The translations under genes were made by a program, and so were the position numbers. Source: Jeotgalibaca caeni (GTDB lineage: Bacteria; Bacillota; Bacilli; Lactobacillales; Aerococcaceae). Taken from it: a stretch of 50,049 nt of DNA. Below, piece by piece: positions 1-7,663 of this stretch. Each line of letters opens with the position of its first letter. The stretch's first letter is position 1. The stretch is from NCBI RefSeq assembly GCF_028863945.1, contig NZ_JARBEA010000013.1, forward strand, positions 1-50,049, in the 5' to 3' direction. Below the pieces are notes generated by a model that had not been told where the DNA came from, made no database searches, and saw only the letters and a program-made list of their open reading frames with translations.

Positions 1-15
1 TTTAAAAAATCAGAT

Positions 16-32
16 GGAACCCAAGGGGTTCC
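16..32 (-). terminator. weak candidate terminator hairpin
   Basis: A 7-bp inverted repeat GGAACCC-AAG-GGGTTCC is followed on the minus strand, after a five-base gap, by a run of T. It lies about 120 bases past the stop of the minus-strand gene at 156-1346 and could end that transcript. The gap before the T run makes it imperfect. I see nothing else in bases 1-155. Confidence 0.3.
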
Positions 33-155
33 TGCGCCCAAAAATAGGGCTCAAACCCGAAGTTGCCTGATGTGAACCCAAAATATCTGGTCGATTTAGT
101 AAAATCAATGTGATACAAAAAAATCGGAATGCTTAAACGTTAAAAAAGACATTTT

Positions 156-1346
156 TCAAGAAGATTTCAGGAGTATGAATAATTCAGGTTGTTCATTGTC
201 TTTAAAGATTTGTTGAACCTTCCAATAAGTATCAATCTGTAAGAACTCCATTTGCTGAATGATTGTCTGGTACCGGATAAAATCTTCTTTTAAGCGAATG
301 ATTTCTTCCATTTCATTCTTTTCGTTCATATATACGGACAGTACTTTTAAGAGAATTGATTCTTCCTTCAATCGTAATGCCGGTTGGAAATTGATTGGCA
401 AGGAAAAAGTAATTTCTTGAAAATAAATAGTTAACTGCCGAACGACAGCATCTTCCGTATCTTCAGGTTGATATTTTTTATGTTCAATTAGCTCTTCAAG
501 AGTATATACATATACATTTCGCAAGTTTTCTGACTTCGTTAAGATGCCTGGATACATTTCCTCGAATTCTGTTATGGTAGTTTCATAAAATTGCTTGTCG
601 ATATCCTCTTTTTTCATCGCGTAAATAGATTTCTGAGCATCTTGATTAAGTTTGTCATGAAATGTGATCAGCTGATCGAGCAAATAATTTTGTACGTATG
701 TCTCATCCCGTAACCGAGAAATCTCTTCATATTGTCCTAATGATAACGGGGCTTTCCTTACTCCATATAATTCTTCAAGCTTTTGATAGTATACGTGCTC
801 ATTTTGCTGAAAGTCTTTTATGATTTCAACGACATCTGGAACGATTATTTCATTCCAATCTTGTTTAATTTTAAGTGTAGTTAGTCTATATTCACGACAA
901 AAGGTACTTAATAGCTCGTAATCTCTTTGAATTTGTTCTTTTCTTTTTCTAGTTGCAAAGAAGGAAATGACCTTTGACCATGGTGAATGATTTTTAAGCA
1001 ATCGATCAACGATTTCTCGATAAGAATGACGTTGGACTTTTTCTTCTAGCTCCTTAAAAGAAGTAATCAGCTGATCGTACCGCTGCTCAAAGTATAGATA
1101 ACTTAGGATTTGGTTGGCATCTGGGCCATTCGTCTGTAGCCAAATTCCCGTGTTGTTAGTTAAGTAAGCGAACGTTCTATTCCCTTTATGATAAGCAGAA
1201 GCTTGCTCTTCCCTTACAATCTGATTCTGAATCATAGAAACCATCTGCTCTACTTCTCGATTCCAATTCCAATATCTCTGGCTAATTGTATCTAGCTCTC
1301 TTAGGATCATTTCGGCTTCACTCAGCGTCTCTTCCTCATTCACCAC
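156..1346 (-). CDS. unrecognised 396-aa soluble protein
   Basis: I do not recognise this protein. It is 396 residues long, rich in Glu, Lys, Gln and Tyr, with long helical, coiled-coil-like stretches and no signal peptide or membrane segment, so it is probably cytoplasmic. No catalytic or nucleotide-binding motif is visible. The start is a GTG at 1344-1346 (a second GTG follows directly), preceded by a strong GGGGGG Shine-Dalgarno run at the right spacing; a nearby ATG is out of frame. It is transcribed divergently from the HTH-protein gene across a 150-bp AT-rich gap. Codon usage looks like that of its neighbours. A role with the divergent DNA-binding protein is possible but purely positional. 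Confidence 0.7.
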   Translation of the reverse strand: MVNEEETLSEAEMILRELDTISQRYWNWNREVEQMVSMIQNQIVREEQASAYHKGNRTFAYLTNNTGIWLQTNGPDANQILSYLYFEQRYDQLITSFKELEEKVQRHSYREIVDRLLKNHSPWSKVISFFATRKRKEQIQRDYELLSTFCREYRLTTLKIKQDWNEIIVPDVVEIIKDFQQNEHVYYQKLEELYGVRKAPLSLGQYEEISRLRDETYVQNYLLDQLITFHDKLNQDAQKSIYAMKKEDIDKQFYETTITEFEEMYPGILTKSENLRNVYVYTLEELIEHKKYQPEDTEDAVVRQLTIYFQEITFSLPINFQPALRLKEESILLKVLSVYMNEKNEMEEIIRLKEDFIRYQTIIQQMEFLQIDTYWKVQQIFKDNEQPELFILLKSS

Positions 1347-1433
1347 GCATTTCCCCCCTTTTTAGATTCGTTAGGAATATTGTATCTTAATTTTTAATAA
1401 ATGGTATAAAAATCGATATCTTGTCATGGTTTG

Positions 1434-1462
1434 TTACCATTTATCTGATTTTATAGTACAAT
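1434..1462 (+). promoter_or_regulatory. probable promoter of the HTH-protein gene
   Basis: A -35-like TTACCA (1434-1439) and a -10 TACAAT (1457-1462) are separated by 17 bp and lie 35 bp upstream of the chosen ATG at 1498. The more upstream ATG at 1426 precedes this promoter, so it is unlikely to be used. Confidence 0.5.
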
Positions 1463-1497
1463 ACAGACAGAAAACCTATGTCGAAAGAAGGGTTATT

Positions 1498-2193
1498 ATG
1501 GACGAGAAATTATACAGTACAAAAGAGGCTGCTCATTTTTTAGGTGTTCATACGAATACGATTCGGAACATGGTACGGGACGGTCGGCTCTCTTTTATAA
1601 AAACGAAAGGAAGCAAAGGTGATTACCGTTTCCGGAAATCAGATTTGATCGCTTCTCTTCATCAAGAACAGCTGCCACTTCCCGTCACGAAGAAAGAAGA
1701 AAAAGCTCAGATGGACGGGTTAAGTTTCCTCGCTTCTTGTGGCAATCCTTACCTTATCTTTGGTAGTTACCTAGAAACACGATCGTCAGAGGACTATAGT
1801 CTGGCAGTAAAAGGGAAATCAGCGATTTGGGTGCAAGAAACCTTGCGACAGATTCGGTTGCAGTTCCCCTCGTCCTCCTTATCATTATCAATGAATGTAG
1901 AACAGTGGTTAGAAACAATCCAAATTGGTATCTCTGGCATGAGGCGTGCGGACGGTAGAATTGTGATTACGAGTTTCCTACTTTATGAAGACGGAAGTGA
2001 TCGTTTTATAGTAGACGGTACACTACAGCAGTTTTATCCGAAACTTGCACCAGGAATTGTAACGCTCACCAAAAACTTGGCTGGACAGTATTATTTGAAA
2101 CCTGAGTATATATCAGAGTCTGTCTTCCAGGCAGCTGTGAAGGATCCAAATAATACCTACTTCAAAACGTATATTCAAAGATTCTTGAAATAA
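1498..2193 (+). CDS. helix-turn-helix (excisionase/MerR-like) DNA-binding protein
   Basis: A 231-residue protein. Residues about 5-50 (YSTKEAAHFLGVHTNTIRNM, then a wing ending in DYRF and KSDL) match the HTH_17 / excisionase-type winged helix that binds DNA. The remaining 170 residues form a domain I do not recognise, with no obvious catalytic motif. I chose the ATG at 1498 because GAAAGAAGGG sits six bases upstream and the HTH begins immediately after it. An ATG at 1426 would add 24 residues but falls inside the promoter. The C-terminal domain is probably a ligand-sensing or partner domain. The transcript ends at the hairpin at 2328-2359, which belongs to a repeat found again near 39.9 kb. 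Confidence 0.75.
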   Translation: MDEKLYSTKEAAHFLGVHTNTIRNMVRDGRLSFIKTKGSKGDYRFRKSDLIASLHQEQLPLPVTKKEEKAQMDGLSFLASCGNPYLIFGSYLETRSSEDYSLAVKGKSAIWVQETLRQIRLQFPSSSLSLSMNVEQWLETIQIGISGMRRADGRIVITSFLLYEDGSDRFIVDGTLQQFYPKLAPGIVTLTKNLAGQYYLKPEYISESVFQAAVKDPNNTYFKTYIQRFLK

Positions 2194-2228
2194 AAAACAG
2201 AGTGTGACAAACCGAATCTTCTAACGCA

Positions 2229-2360
2229 TACCATATCCGTAAGCAGCTAAAGCAGCAACAATCATGACAAAATGACGTCGGGTCTGCCTTTTGAAGCACG
2301 TTTAAGAGGCAAATATTCGTATACAGGAAAGCGGCTGGGACTTTTGTCCCAGCCGCTTTT
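2229..2360 (+). repeat. 3'-UTR repeat element, copy A (ends in terminator)
   Basis: About 132 bp of non-coding DNA downstream of the HTH gene is repeated, at roughly 80 percent identity by eye, in inverted orientation at 39871-40004. Shared blocks include TAAGCAGCTAAAG, CAATCATGACAAA, GTCGGGTCT, a CTTTTGAAGCACGTTTAAGA block and ATATTCGTATAC. Both copies end in a GGCTGGGA...TCCCAGCC hairpin, and both lie directly behind a gene in the same relative orientation. This makes it a dispersed 3'-UTR/terminator module. Confidence 0.85.
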
Positions 2361-2363
2361 TTT
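2328..2363 (+). terminator. rho-independent terminator after the HTH gene
   Basis: A perfect 14-bp stem (2328-2341 with 2346-2359, core GCGGCTGGGAC), a TTTT loop and a T run on the plus strand. It is the 3' end of repeat copy A. It also sits just past the minus-strand stop at 2362 of the transporter ATPase gene, so with the A run at 2328-2330 it may serve both directions. Confidence 0.85.
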
Positions 2364-3108
2364 ATGATAACGGAACAGATAACACGCGGTGAAGAAACTC
2401 TTTTGTGCGCTCATTTTCTGGATTGTTGAATATTTTTTCGGGTGGTCCTTCTTCGGCAATCACACCTTCATCCATGAAAATGATGTGGTCAGCAACTTCT
2501 TTTGCAAATTGCATCTCATGGGTTACCACAACCATGGTTAATCCCTTATCTGCTAATAGCTTCATTACCCGTAATACTTCCCCCACAGTCTCGGGGTCGA
2601 GCGCTGAAGTTGGTTCGTCAAAGAGTAAGATATCAGACTCCATCGCCAATGCTCGAGCAATGGCAACCCGTTGCTTTTGGCCGCCGGATAATTGTTGCGG
2701 ACGCGCGTGGATAAATGGATCCATTCCTACTTCACGAAGGAAATGGAGCGCACGCTCTTCCGCTTCTTTTTTATCGCGTTTCAAGACATTCATCTGTCCG
2801 ATCATGCAATTTTGTAAAACATCCATATTATTGAAAAGGTTGAATTGTTGAAATACCATACCTACTTTAGAACGGTATTGATAAAGATCCATTCGCTCAT
2901 CTAGGATACTTTTCCCTTGGTAGGAAATTTCACCAGTAGTTGGTTTTTCTAAAAGATTCAAACAGCGTAATAAGGTCGATTTCCCCGAACCAGAGGCACC
3001 AATCAGACAAATTACTTTTCCTGCTTGAACATCAAAACTGATGTCCTTCAAAACTTCTCGGTCACCAAATTTTTTGCTTAAATGGCTAACTTGTAAAACT
3101 GCAGTCAT
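2362..3108 (-). CDS. amino-acid (probable lysine) ABC transporter ATP-binding protein
   Basis: A 248-residue ATPase of the polar amino-acid ABC importer class (GlnQ/HisP-like). Walker [10 protein letters not shown], signature [15 protein letters not shown], Walker [15 protein letters not shown] and H-loop VVTHEM are all intact. It drives import at the cytoplasmic face of the membrane. Its ATG overlaps the permease stop by four bases (ATGA), indicating translational coupling. It is the last gene of the binding protein-permease-ATPase operon. ATPases of this class do not reveal the substrate; lysine is inferred from the lysine riboswitch that heads the operon. Confidence 0.93.
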   Translation of the reverse strand: MTAVLQVSHLSKKFGDREVLKDISFDVQAGKVICLIGASGSGKSTLLRCLNLLEKPTTGEISYQGKSILDERMDLYQYRSKVGMVFQQFNLFNNMDVLQNCMIGQMNVLKRDKKEAEERALHFLREVGMDPFIHARPQQLSGGQKQRVAIARALAMESDILLFDEPTSALDPETVGEVLRVMKLLADKGLTMVVVTHEMQFAKEVADHIIFMDEGVIAEEGPPEKIFNNPENERTKEFLHRVLSVPLS

Positions 3109-3869
3109 GGTTGAACTCCTTTGCTGATGGCTTGTTCAGTCGGTAAAACTTGATGCTGGTTGGCACCAATCATTTGGTAGCTATCTGGTCCATCAATTCG
3201 TTTCTCCATATAGCGGAGAATCCGCGTAACGGTAAAGGTCATGATGAGATAGATGATTGAAGCTACAGTAAATGGACCGAAATAGTCAAAATTAATACCC
3301 GCTACAGTCTTCGCTTGGAAGAAAAGTTCCGTTACGGAAATAACATTCAGTACAGAGGTGTCCTTGATATTGATAACAAATTCATTCCCTGTTGCCGGAA
3401 GGATATTGCGCCACACTTGTGGAAGTACAACGAGACGCATCGTTTGCCAGTGGTTCATTCCAATGGCTTCAGCTCCCTCAAATTGACCTTTATCGATGGA
3501 AACAATCCCTCCACGAACAATTTCTGTCATATAAGCACCGGTGTTGATTGCCACAATGAAGATAGCTGCTTGTGTACGATCCATATCCCATCCAAAAGCT
3601 AATGCTGAACCATAATAAATAACCATCGCTTGTACAATCATTGGTGTTCCCCGAAACAGTTCGATATAACAAGTAGAGATAAAGTGGATGGTCTTTAAGA
3701 AGAAACGCTTGAATCCGCGCTCCGGTTGAGGGATGGTACGGATAACCCCCAGAATCAGGCCAATCACAATCCCTATGGTTGTACCAATCATAGAGACATA
3801 GATGGTGACCCATGCTCCCCTTAGAAATAAAGGAGCATTACTTTGAAAAATATTCCATAAATTAAGCAT
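3105..3869 (-). CDS. amino-acid (probable lysine) ABC transporter permease
   Basis: A 254-residue inner-membrane permease of the His/Glu/Gln/Arg/opine family. Hydrophobic segments run from about residue 20, and the cytoplasmic EAA-type loop ([20 protein letters not shown]) that docks the ATPase is clear. The single permease gene suggests a homodimeric channel. It follows the binding-protein gene after 15 bp and overlaps the ATPase gene, so the three are one transcript. Family assignment is secure; substrate is inferred from the riboswitch. Confidence 0.93.
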   Translation of the reverse strand: MLNLWNIFQSNAPLFLRGAWVTIYVSMIGTTIGIVIGLILGVIRTIPQPERGFKRFFLKTIHFISTCYIELFRGTPMIVQAMVIYYGSALAFGWDMDRTQAAIFIVAINTGAYMTEIVRGGIVSIDKGQFEGAEAIGMNHWQTMRLVVLPQVWRNILPATGNEFVINIKDTSVLNVISVTELFFQAKTVAGINFDYFGPFTVASIIYLIMTFTVTRILRYMEKRIDGPDSYQMIGANQHQVLPTEQAISKGVQP

Positions 3870-3884
3870 GATTAAACTCCTTCA

Positions 3885-4721
3885 TTACTGAGCAGATGGT
3901 TGATTGGCAATTGCTTGATCCATTAGTTCTTGACGTTCTTCTTCCGTGATTTCACTCAAGATTTCGTTTATCTCTTCTATTTTTTCTTCGCCTTTACGGA
4001 GACCAATCGCAATGGTCGTATCTTCTGGATTCGTTTCAAAACCGTCCTCAAACTCAACAAAGGTGAAATCTTCATTGGCTTGTGCTGCACTGACTGCCTC
4101 AGGGTATTCAGAAACATAGCCATCGATTACGCCAGATTGAAGCGCCACACGCATCGCTGAAAAGTTTTCCATTGCGGCTTGTTTTTCTACGCCTTCGATT
4201 TGGTCGATCATCCCGTAGTGGAACGTATTTAACTGTGCCGTTACTTTTGCTCCGGAGAAATCAGCTAAAGAAGTAGCATTTTCGTACTCACTACCTGTTG
4301 CTACCACCATAACTAGTTGAGATTCCAAGTATGGATCACTAAAGTCGATGGTTTCCTTACGATCTTCGGTTGGCGACATACCCGCAATAATTGCGTCAAT
4401 TTTATCTGATTGAAGAGCAGGAACTAACCCATCCCATTCTGTTTTCACGATGACGAGTTCTTGACCTAATCCTTCCGCAATCCGTTTTGCGATTTCAACA
4501 TCGTAACCACCCGCGTATTCATTCGAACCTTCTATTTGGACTGCACCATTTTCTTCACCGATTTGCGTCCAGTTATAAGGGGCATAGGCTGCTTCCATTC
4601 CCACAACAAATTGGCCGTCTTCTTCAGTTCCTGTATTTTCTCCGCTATCTTCAGCTCCGCATCCTGCTAAAAGTGCTACGGCTCCGAACATTGCTGCTGT
4701 CATTTTCCATCTGTTTTTCAT
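3885..4721 (-). CDS. amino-acid (probable lysine) ABC transporter substrate-binding lipoprotein
   Basis: A 278-residue extracellular solute-binding protein of family 3. The N-terminus is a lipoprotein signal peptide with lipobox LLAGC, cysteine at residue 21, followed by an acidic linker (EDSGENTGTEEDG), so the protein is membrane-anchored. Family-3 features are present: GGYDVEIAKRIAEGLG, DAIIAGMSPTEDR and IDFSDPY. It is the first gene of the transporter operon. The ATG has GGGG upstream at normal spacing and lies about 40 bases past the riboswitch terminator. The lysine riboswitch in the leader is the reason for proposing lysine as ligand. Confidence 0.93.
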   Translation of the reverse strand: MKNRWKMTAAMFGAVALLAGCGAEDSGENTGTEEDGQFVVGMEAAYAPYNWTQIGEENGAVQIEGSNEYAGGYDVEIAKRIAEGLGQELVIVKTEWDGLVPALQSDKIDAIIAGMSPTEDRKETIDFSDPYLESQLVMVVATGSEYENATSLADFSGAKVTAQLNTFHYGMIDQIEGVEKQAAMENFSAMRVALQSGVIDGYVSEYPEAVSAAQANEDFTFVEFEDGFETNPEDTTIAIGLRKGEEKIEEINEILSEITEEERQELMDQAIANQPSAQ

Positions 4722-4755
4722 CTTCTTTTTCCCCTTTGTATAAGTTTTTAGAATA

Positions 4756-4783
4756 CAAAAAAACCGTGAGCAAAAGGCTCACG
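4756..4783 (-). terminator. riboswitch-controlled intrinsic terminator
   Basis: Stem CGTGAGC / GCTCACG (4765-4771 with 4777-4783), five-base loop, followed on the minus strand by a T run (A run at 4756-4763 on the plus strand). It lies between the lysine aptamer and the first gene of the transporter operon. The alternative helix 4784-4790 with 4802-4808 competes with its formation. Confidence 0.9.
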
Positions 4784-4957
4784 ATTGGGATCGTCCTTTT
4801 GCCCCAACATGAATGGCTCATCGATAGATAAAATTGGGCATTTTATCCTGACAGTGCCATACTTTTTCAATATAGCCCCAGCACCAATCGCTTGGTACTT
4901 CGGCGAATTCCCCTTTCGTTTCCTACTGATGGTTTTCGCAGCCTCACATTCACATTG
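4784..4957 (-). ncRNA. lysine riboswitch (L box) in the transporter leader
   Basis: Read on the minus strand, the leader carries the conserved L-box blocks in order: GAGGCTGCGAA, CAGTAGGAAACGAAAGGGGA, TTCGCCGAAG, GGTGCTGG, TTGAAAAAGTATGGC and CTGTCA. The closing P1 helix pairs 4947-4957 with 4805-4815 (CAATGTGAATG with CATTCATGTTG, GU pairs included). The 3' strand of P1 overlaps the 5' arm of an antiterminator (4802-4808 with 4784-4790). That antiterminator abuts the terminator at 4765-4783. Lysine binding should stabilise P1, free the terminator and shut transcription off. Aptamer about 4805-4957; expression platform 4756-4808. Confidence 0.92.
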
Positions 4958-4981
4958 TAATTTAATATTCTCTTTTTTGTT

Positions 4982-5010
4982 ACTATAGCCGACTAGTGAT
5001 TCTTTGTCAA
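4982..5010 (-). promoter_or_regulatory. promoter of the lysine riboswitch and transporter operon
   Basis: On the minus strand TTGACA (plus 5005-5010), 17 bp, then TATAGT (plus 4982-4987): a near-consensus vegetative promoter. The start point falls about 15-20 bases before the aptamer. Confidence 0.85.
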
Positions 5011-5013
5011 ATC

Positions 5014-5047
5014 TTTTTGACCAACAATAGCTATAATTGGTCAAAAA
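5014..5047. promoter_or_regulatory. perfect inverted repeat between divergent promoters, possible operator
   Basis: TTTTTGACCAA (5014-5024) and TTGGTCAAAAA (5037-5047) are perfect 11-base arms separated by 12 bp. The repeat starts four bases upstream of the transporter -35 box and overlaps the possible -35 box of the glycosyltransferase gene. It fits a dimeric-regulator operator; a hairpin role is the alternative. Confidence 0.45.
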
Positions 5048-5066
5048 AACGATCTTCGTTTACAAT
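5037..5066 (+). promoter_or_regulatory. possible promoter of the glycosyltransferase gene
   Basis: TTGGTC (5037-5042) and TACAAT (5061-5066) with 18-bp spacing, ending 47 bases before the ATG at 5114. The -35 box lies in the right arm of the inverted repeat. Confidence 0.4.
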
Positions 5067-5113
5067 AAAAGTATCGCTTTTGAAAATTTATTGCATAAGG
5101 GGAGGAACCGTAT

Positions 5114-5740
5114 ATGATACCAAAAATTATTCACTACTGCTGGTTTGGCGGTAATCCACTAGGAGAGAAAGAAAAGAAAACGATGGAGAGTTGGAAAAAA
5201 CACTGTCCAGAATATAAAGTAATGGCATGGAACGAAGAGACCTTTGACGTAAATAACATGGGTGATTATGTAAAAGAAGCCTATGAAGCAGGTAAATGGG
5301 CATTTGTTTCCGATGTCGCTCGATTATACGCGCTAAAGGAATACGGCGGCGTTTATATGGATACAGACATGGAAGTGGTAAAACCACTTGACCCATTGTT
5401 AGAGTTAGATGCCTTTATGGGGTTCGAAATTGAGACCACTATTTCTACTGGGATTATTGCAGCAAAATCGCATCACCCAACCATTGAGTTATTATATGCG
5501 GATTATGAAGATCGTCATTTCAAACAAGAAGATGGTTCTTTAGATGAAACAACGAATGTTATTCGCATCACTGAAATTCTTCAAGAAGAAGGGTTAGAGT
5601 TAAATAACGAGAAACAAGAAATTATGGGCATTACGATTTTCCCACGTGTTTACTTTTCACCAAAAAGTTATTGGACTTATGAGATTAATGATACAGAAGA
5701 TACCTATGCCATCCATCAGTTCTCTGGTTCTTGGCTATAG
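5114..5740 (+). CDS. glycosyltransferase family 32, capsular-polysaccharide type
   Basis: A 208-residue protein starting IPKIIHYCWFGGNPL, the typical N-terminus of GT32 (DXD-containing sugar-binding) transferases, with VSDVARLYALKEYGGVYMDT ending at the DTD metal/nucleotide-sugar motif (about residues 87-89) and a C-terminal IHQFSGSWL. It probably transfers a sugar from a nucleotide sugar to a surface glycan, but acceptor and donor cannot be told. No membrane segment is visible. GGGGAGG precedes the ATG. It is monocistronic, ended by a bidirectional terminator, and is not inside a capsule cluster in this window. Confidence 0.88.
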   Translation: MIPKIIHYCWFGGNPLGEKEKKTMESWKKHCPEYKVMAWNEETFDVNNMGDYVKEAYEAGKWAFVSDVARLYALKEYGGVYMDTDMEVVKPLDPLLELDAFMGFEIETTISTGIIAAKSHHPTIELLYADYEDRHFKQEDGSLDETTNVIRITEILQEEGLELNNEKQEIMGITIFPRVYFSPKSYWTYEINDTEDTYAIHQFSGSWL

Positions 5741-5776
5741 AAAAAAACGACAACCACATCAGGTTGTCGTTTTTTT
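5741..5776. terminator. bidirectional terminator between glycosyltransferase and corA
   Basis: ACGACAACC (5747-5755) pairs with GGTTGTCGT (5762-5770) around a six-base loop, flanked by an A run on the left and a T run on the right, so it works for both converging genes. Confidence 0.9.
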
Positions 5777-6725
5777 ATAAGTAATCGTTTTTCTTCAGCC
5801 AGAATACGGTAATGATGCTGAGTAAAATGGAAATAATAATCAATAAAACAAAGGCAAACGGGTTCTTCTCAAGCGGCAAGCCTACATTCATTCCCCAAAA
5901 GGAGCCAATGATTGTTGGAATCGTCAGGACAATCGTTAGGGAGGTAAGGAATTTCATTACATTATTCAAATTATTTGAAATCACGCTAGAAAATACCTCA
6001 CTTAAATGATCAATCATCTGATTTGATTCATTTACCATTACTGCTGCTTGGCGAGAAATAACTTGAATATCATGCAACAGCGTTTGGCTTGAAGCATCTT
6101 CTGCATAATGCTCGCTCTTGATGAAGTGTTGGATGATTCGGTGGTTTTCCGTAATACCTGTATGGAAGTATACTAAGTTTTTATGAATCGCAATGAGGCG
6201 ATAGAACGACTCGTTTTTCGTTGAATCGACTATGTTTTCTTCCATATCTTGAATCGTTTCATCAATTTCAGTAATCCCTGCTATATAAGCACTGGTCAGT
6301 TCCCAAAGAATATCCAATACGATTTCATTACCTTTTGTAGGGTAATGATTTGGGTCAATGTCTTGATACACTCCTTCTAGAAAAGAAGGTTCCCTCGTGC
6401 TGATGGTAAGAAGTTGCTGGCCAGCCATAATAATGGCTAGCGGCAAGGTTTCATATTCTTTATAACTAGTCAGCTGCTTCTTTATTTCTGGATAAAGAAC
6501 GAGCGATAGATGCAGGGCAGTACCGTCTTTCGTTTTTACTGTTTCCTGCCGAGGTACTTCGTAACGATCTAGCGCATCCAAAATAAAATCTTTTGGAATT
6601 TGATAGTGTTCACGAAGCAGCTTTTGTTCTTCTTCGTCAGGATTTTCAAAATGAATCCAGTCCACCCGTTCCCCTTCTCCTACCTCTCGGTACTGATGAT
6701 CGTCTCCTAATTGAAAACACTTCAT
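5775..6725 (-). CDS. corA: CorA-family divalent cation (Mg2+) transporter
   Basis: A 316-residue CorA-type channel: a long soluble N-terminal domain, a coiled stalk (about residues 140-250) and two C-terminal membrane helices. The family's GMN selectivity motif ends the first of these (SFWGMNVGLPLEKNP), and the C-terminus KKNDYL is basic. CorA proteins are pentameric channels for Mg2+ and sometimes Co2+ or Ni2+. I place the start at the ATG at 6723-6725, which has AGGTG upstream; an ATG 15 codons earlier lies inside the -10 box of the promoter. Monocistronic; shares a terminator with the converging glycosyltransferase gene. Confidence 0.92.
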   Translation of the reverse strand: MKCFQLGDDHQYREVGEGERVDWIHFENPDEEEQKLLREHYQIPKDFILDALDRYEVPRQETVKTKDGTALHLSLVLYPEIKKQLTSYKEYETLPLAIIMAGQQLLTISTREPSFLEGVYQDIDPNHYPTKGNEIVLDILWELTSAYIAGITEIDETIQDMEENIVDSTKNESFYRLIAIHKNLVYFHTGITENHRIIQHFIKSEHYAEDASSQTLLHDIQVISRQAAVMVNESNQMIDHLSEVFSSVISNNLNNVMKFLTSLTIVLTIPTIIGSFWGMNVGLPLEKNPFAFVLLIIISILLSIITVFWLKKNDYL

Positions 6726-6760
6726 CCGACACACCTGCCTGTCTCTCTTATTATGCACAA

Positions 6761-6769
6761 AGTATAGCA
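6761..6769 (-). promoter_or_regulatory. extended -10 promoter of corA
   Basis: On the minus strand TGCTATACT: a TATACT -10 box with the extended TGN, 35 bases before the chosen start. The -35 region is poor. Confidence 0.5.
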
Positions 6770-6793
6770 TACGAGAATGATTTGTAGCAGATA

Positions 6794-7645
6794 TTAACGA
6801 GCTTCTTTCACCAAAAAGCGTTGCTCAATCCCACTATCATCTTTTACGATGATGATTCCATTGGTTTCTTGATACTCCCAGTTTTGTTCGTTAAGTCTTC
6901 CTAATAATGCTTCTTTCTCTGCTTGATTCGGTAATTCCCAAGTGAAGTACGCTAGTCCTAATTGATTCTCTTCAGCTGGCGGCAATTGTTTCCCTGCCCA
7001 TGAGTTTGAACCGATGTGGTGATGATAATCACCTGAAGCATAGAAATTAGCTTGTCCAAAGTATTCAGACTTTAAGTCTAGGCCTAGCACTCCTTCGTAG
7101 AAGTTTTTCGCTTCTATTACGTCGCGAACCGTCAAATGTACGTGACCCATCATTGTTCCAGCAGGTAATCCCTCGAATGCTTTCTTAACGGAACCAATTA
7201 CACCTTCCGCATCCATAGCAATGGTAATTCCTTCAATACGACCATCTTCACGGATATCCCATTCTGATTGGGGCTTATCCGCATATACTTCAATTCCATT
7301 TCCCTCTGGATCGTTGAAATAAATAGCCTCACTGTAGCCATGGTCACTCGCTCCTTGAACGTTAAAACGTTTCACCAACAAGTGATAGAGAAATTCTCCC
7401 AAATCAGAACGGGACGGTAAGAGGACTGCCAAGTGGAAGAGACCGGTTGTTGCTTTCCTTCTTCCTGGTTGAACGTTGACCAATTCAACTAGCGCTTCTT
7501 TGCTTTCAGCGACTCCTAATGTAACGGAATCGTTCTGTTTTTCCAGAACATCCATCCCCATCATCTCTTCGTAAAATGCAGACATTTTTTCTAAATCAGC
7601 TACGTTTAAGACAACTTTTCCTAATTTCCAATCGTTTTTTTGCAT
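6794..7645 (-). CDS. VOC-family ring-cleaving dioxygenase-like protein (CatE-like)
   Basis: A 283-residue protein of two tandem glyoxalase/VOC modules, about residues 8-120 (GKVVLNVADLEKMSAFYEEM) and 165-280 (MGHVHLTVRDVIEAKNFYEG). The second contains HHHIGSNSWAG and the terminal IEQRFLV. His in GHVHL, the second His cluster and the final Glu are candidate metal ligands, as in extradiol dioxygenases such as Bacillus CatE. Substrate is unknown, and many such proteins in lactic acid bacteria have no assigned aromatic pathway. It is followed upstream by the phosphoesterase gene 18 bp away, so the two are likely co-transcribed. Confidence 0.82.
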   Translation of the reverse strand: MQKNDWKLGKVVLNVADLEKMSAFYEEMMGMDVLEKQNDSVTLGVAESKEALVELVNVQPGRRKATTGLFHLAVLLPSRSDLGEFLYHLLVKRFNVQGASDHGYSEAIYFNDPEGNGIEVYADKPQSEWDIREDGRIEGITIAMDAEGVIGSVKKAFEGLPAGTMMGHVHLTVRDVIEAKNFYEGVLGLDLKSEYFGQANFYASGDYHHHIGSNSWAGKQLPPAEENQLGLAYFTWELPNQAEKEALLGRLNEQNWEYQETNGIIIVKDDSGIEQRFLVKEAR

Positions 7646-7663
7646 ATTTTTCGACCTTCCTTC

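Noticed and set aside
2262-2459. A 65-codon minus-strand frame
   Set aside because: It overlaps the 3'-UTR repeat, its hairpin and the end of the transporter ATPase gene, and has no family resemblance.
4748-5044. A 98-codon open frame on the minus strand in front of the lysine transporter genes
   Set aside because: It runs through the riboswitch aptamer, the promoter and the terminator, with no ribosome binding site. The RNA structure explains the sequence.
5040-5110. CodY-binding box upstream of the glycosyltransferase gene
   Set aside because: Only the GAAAATT half of the motif is present; the rest matches poorly.
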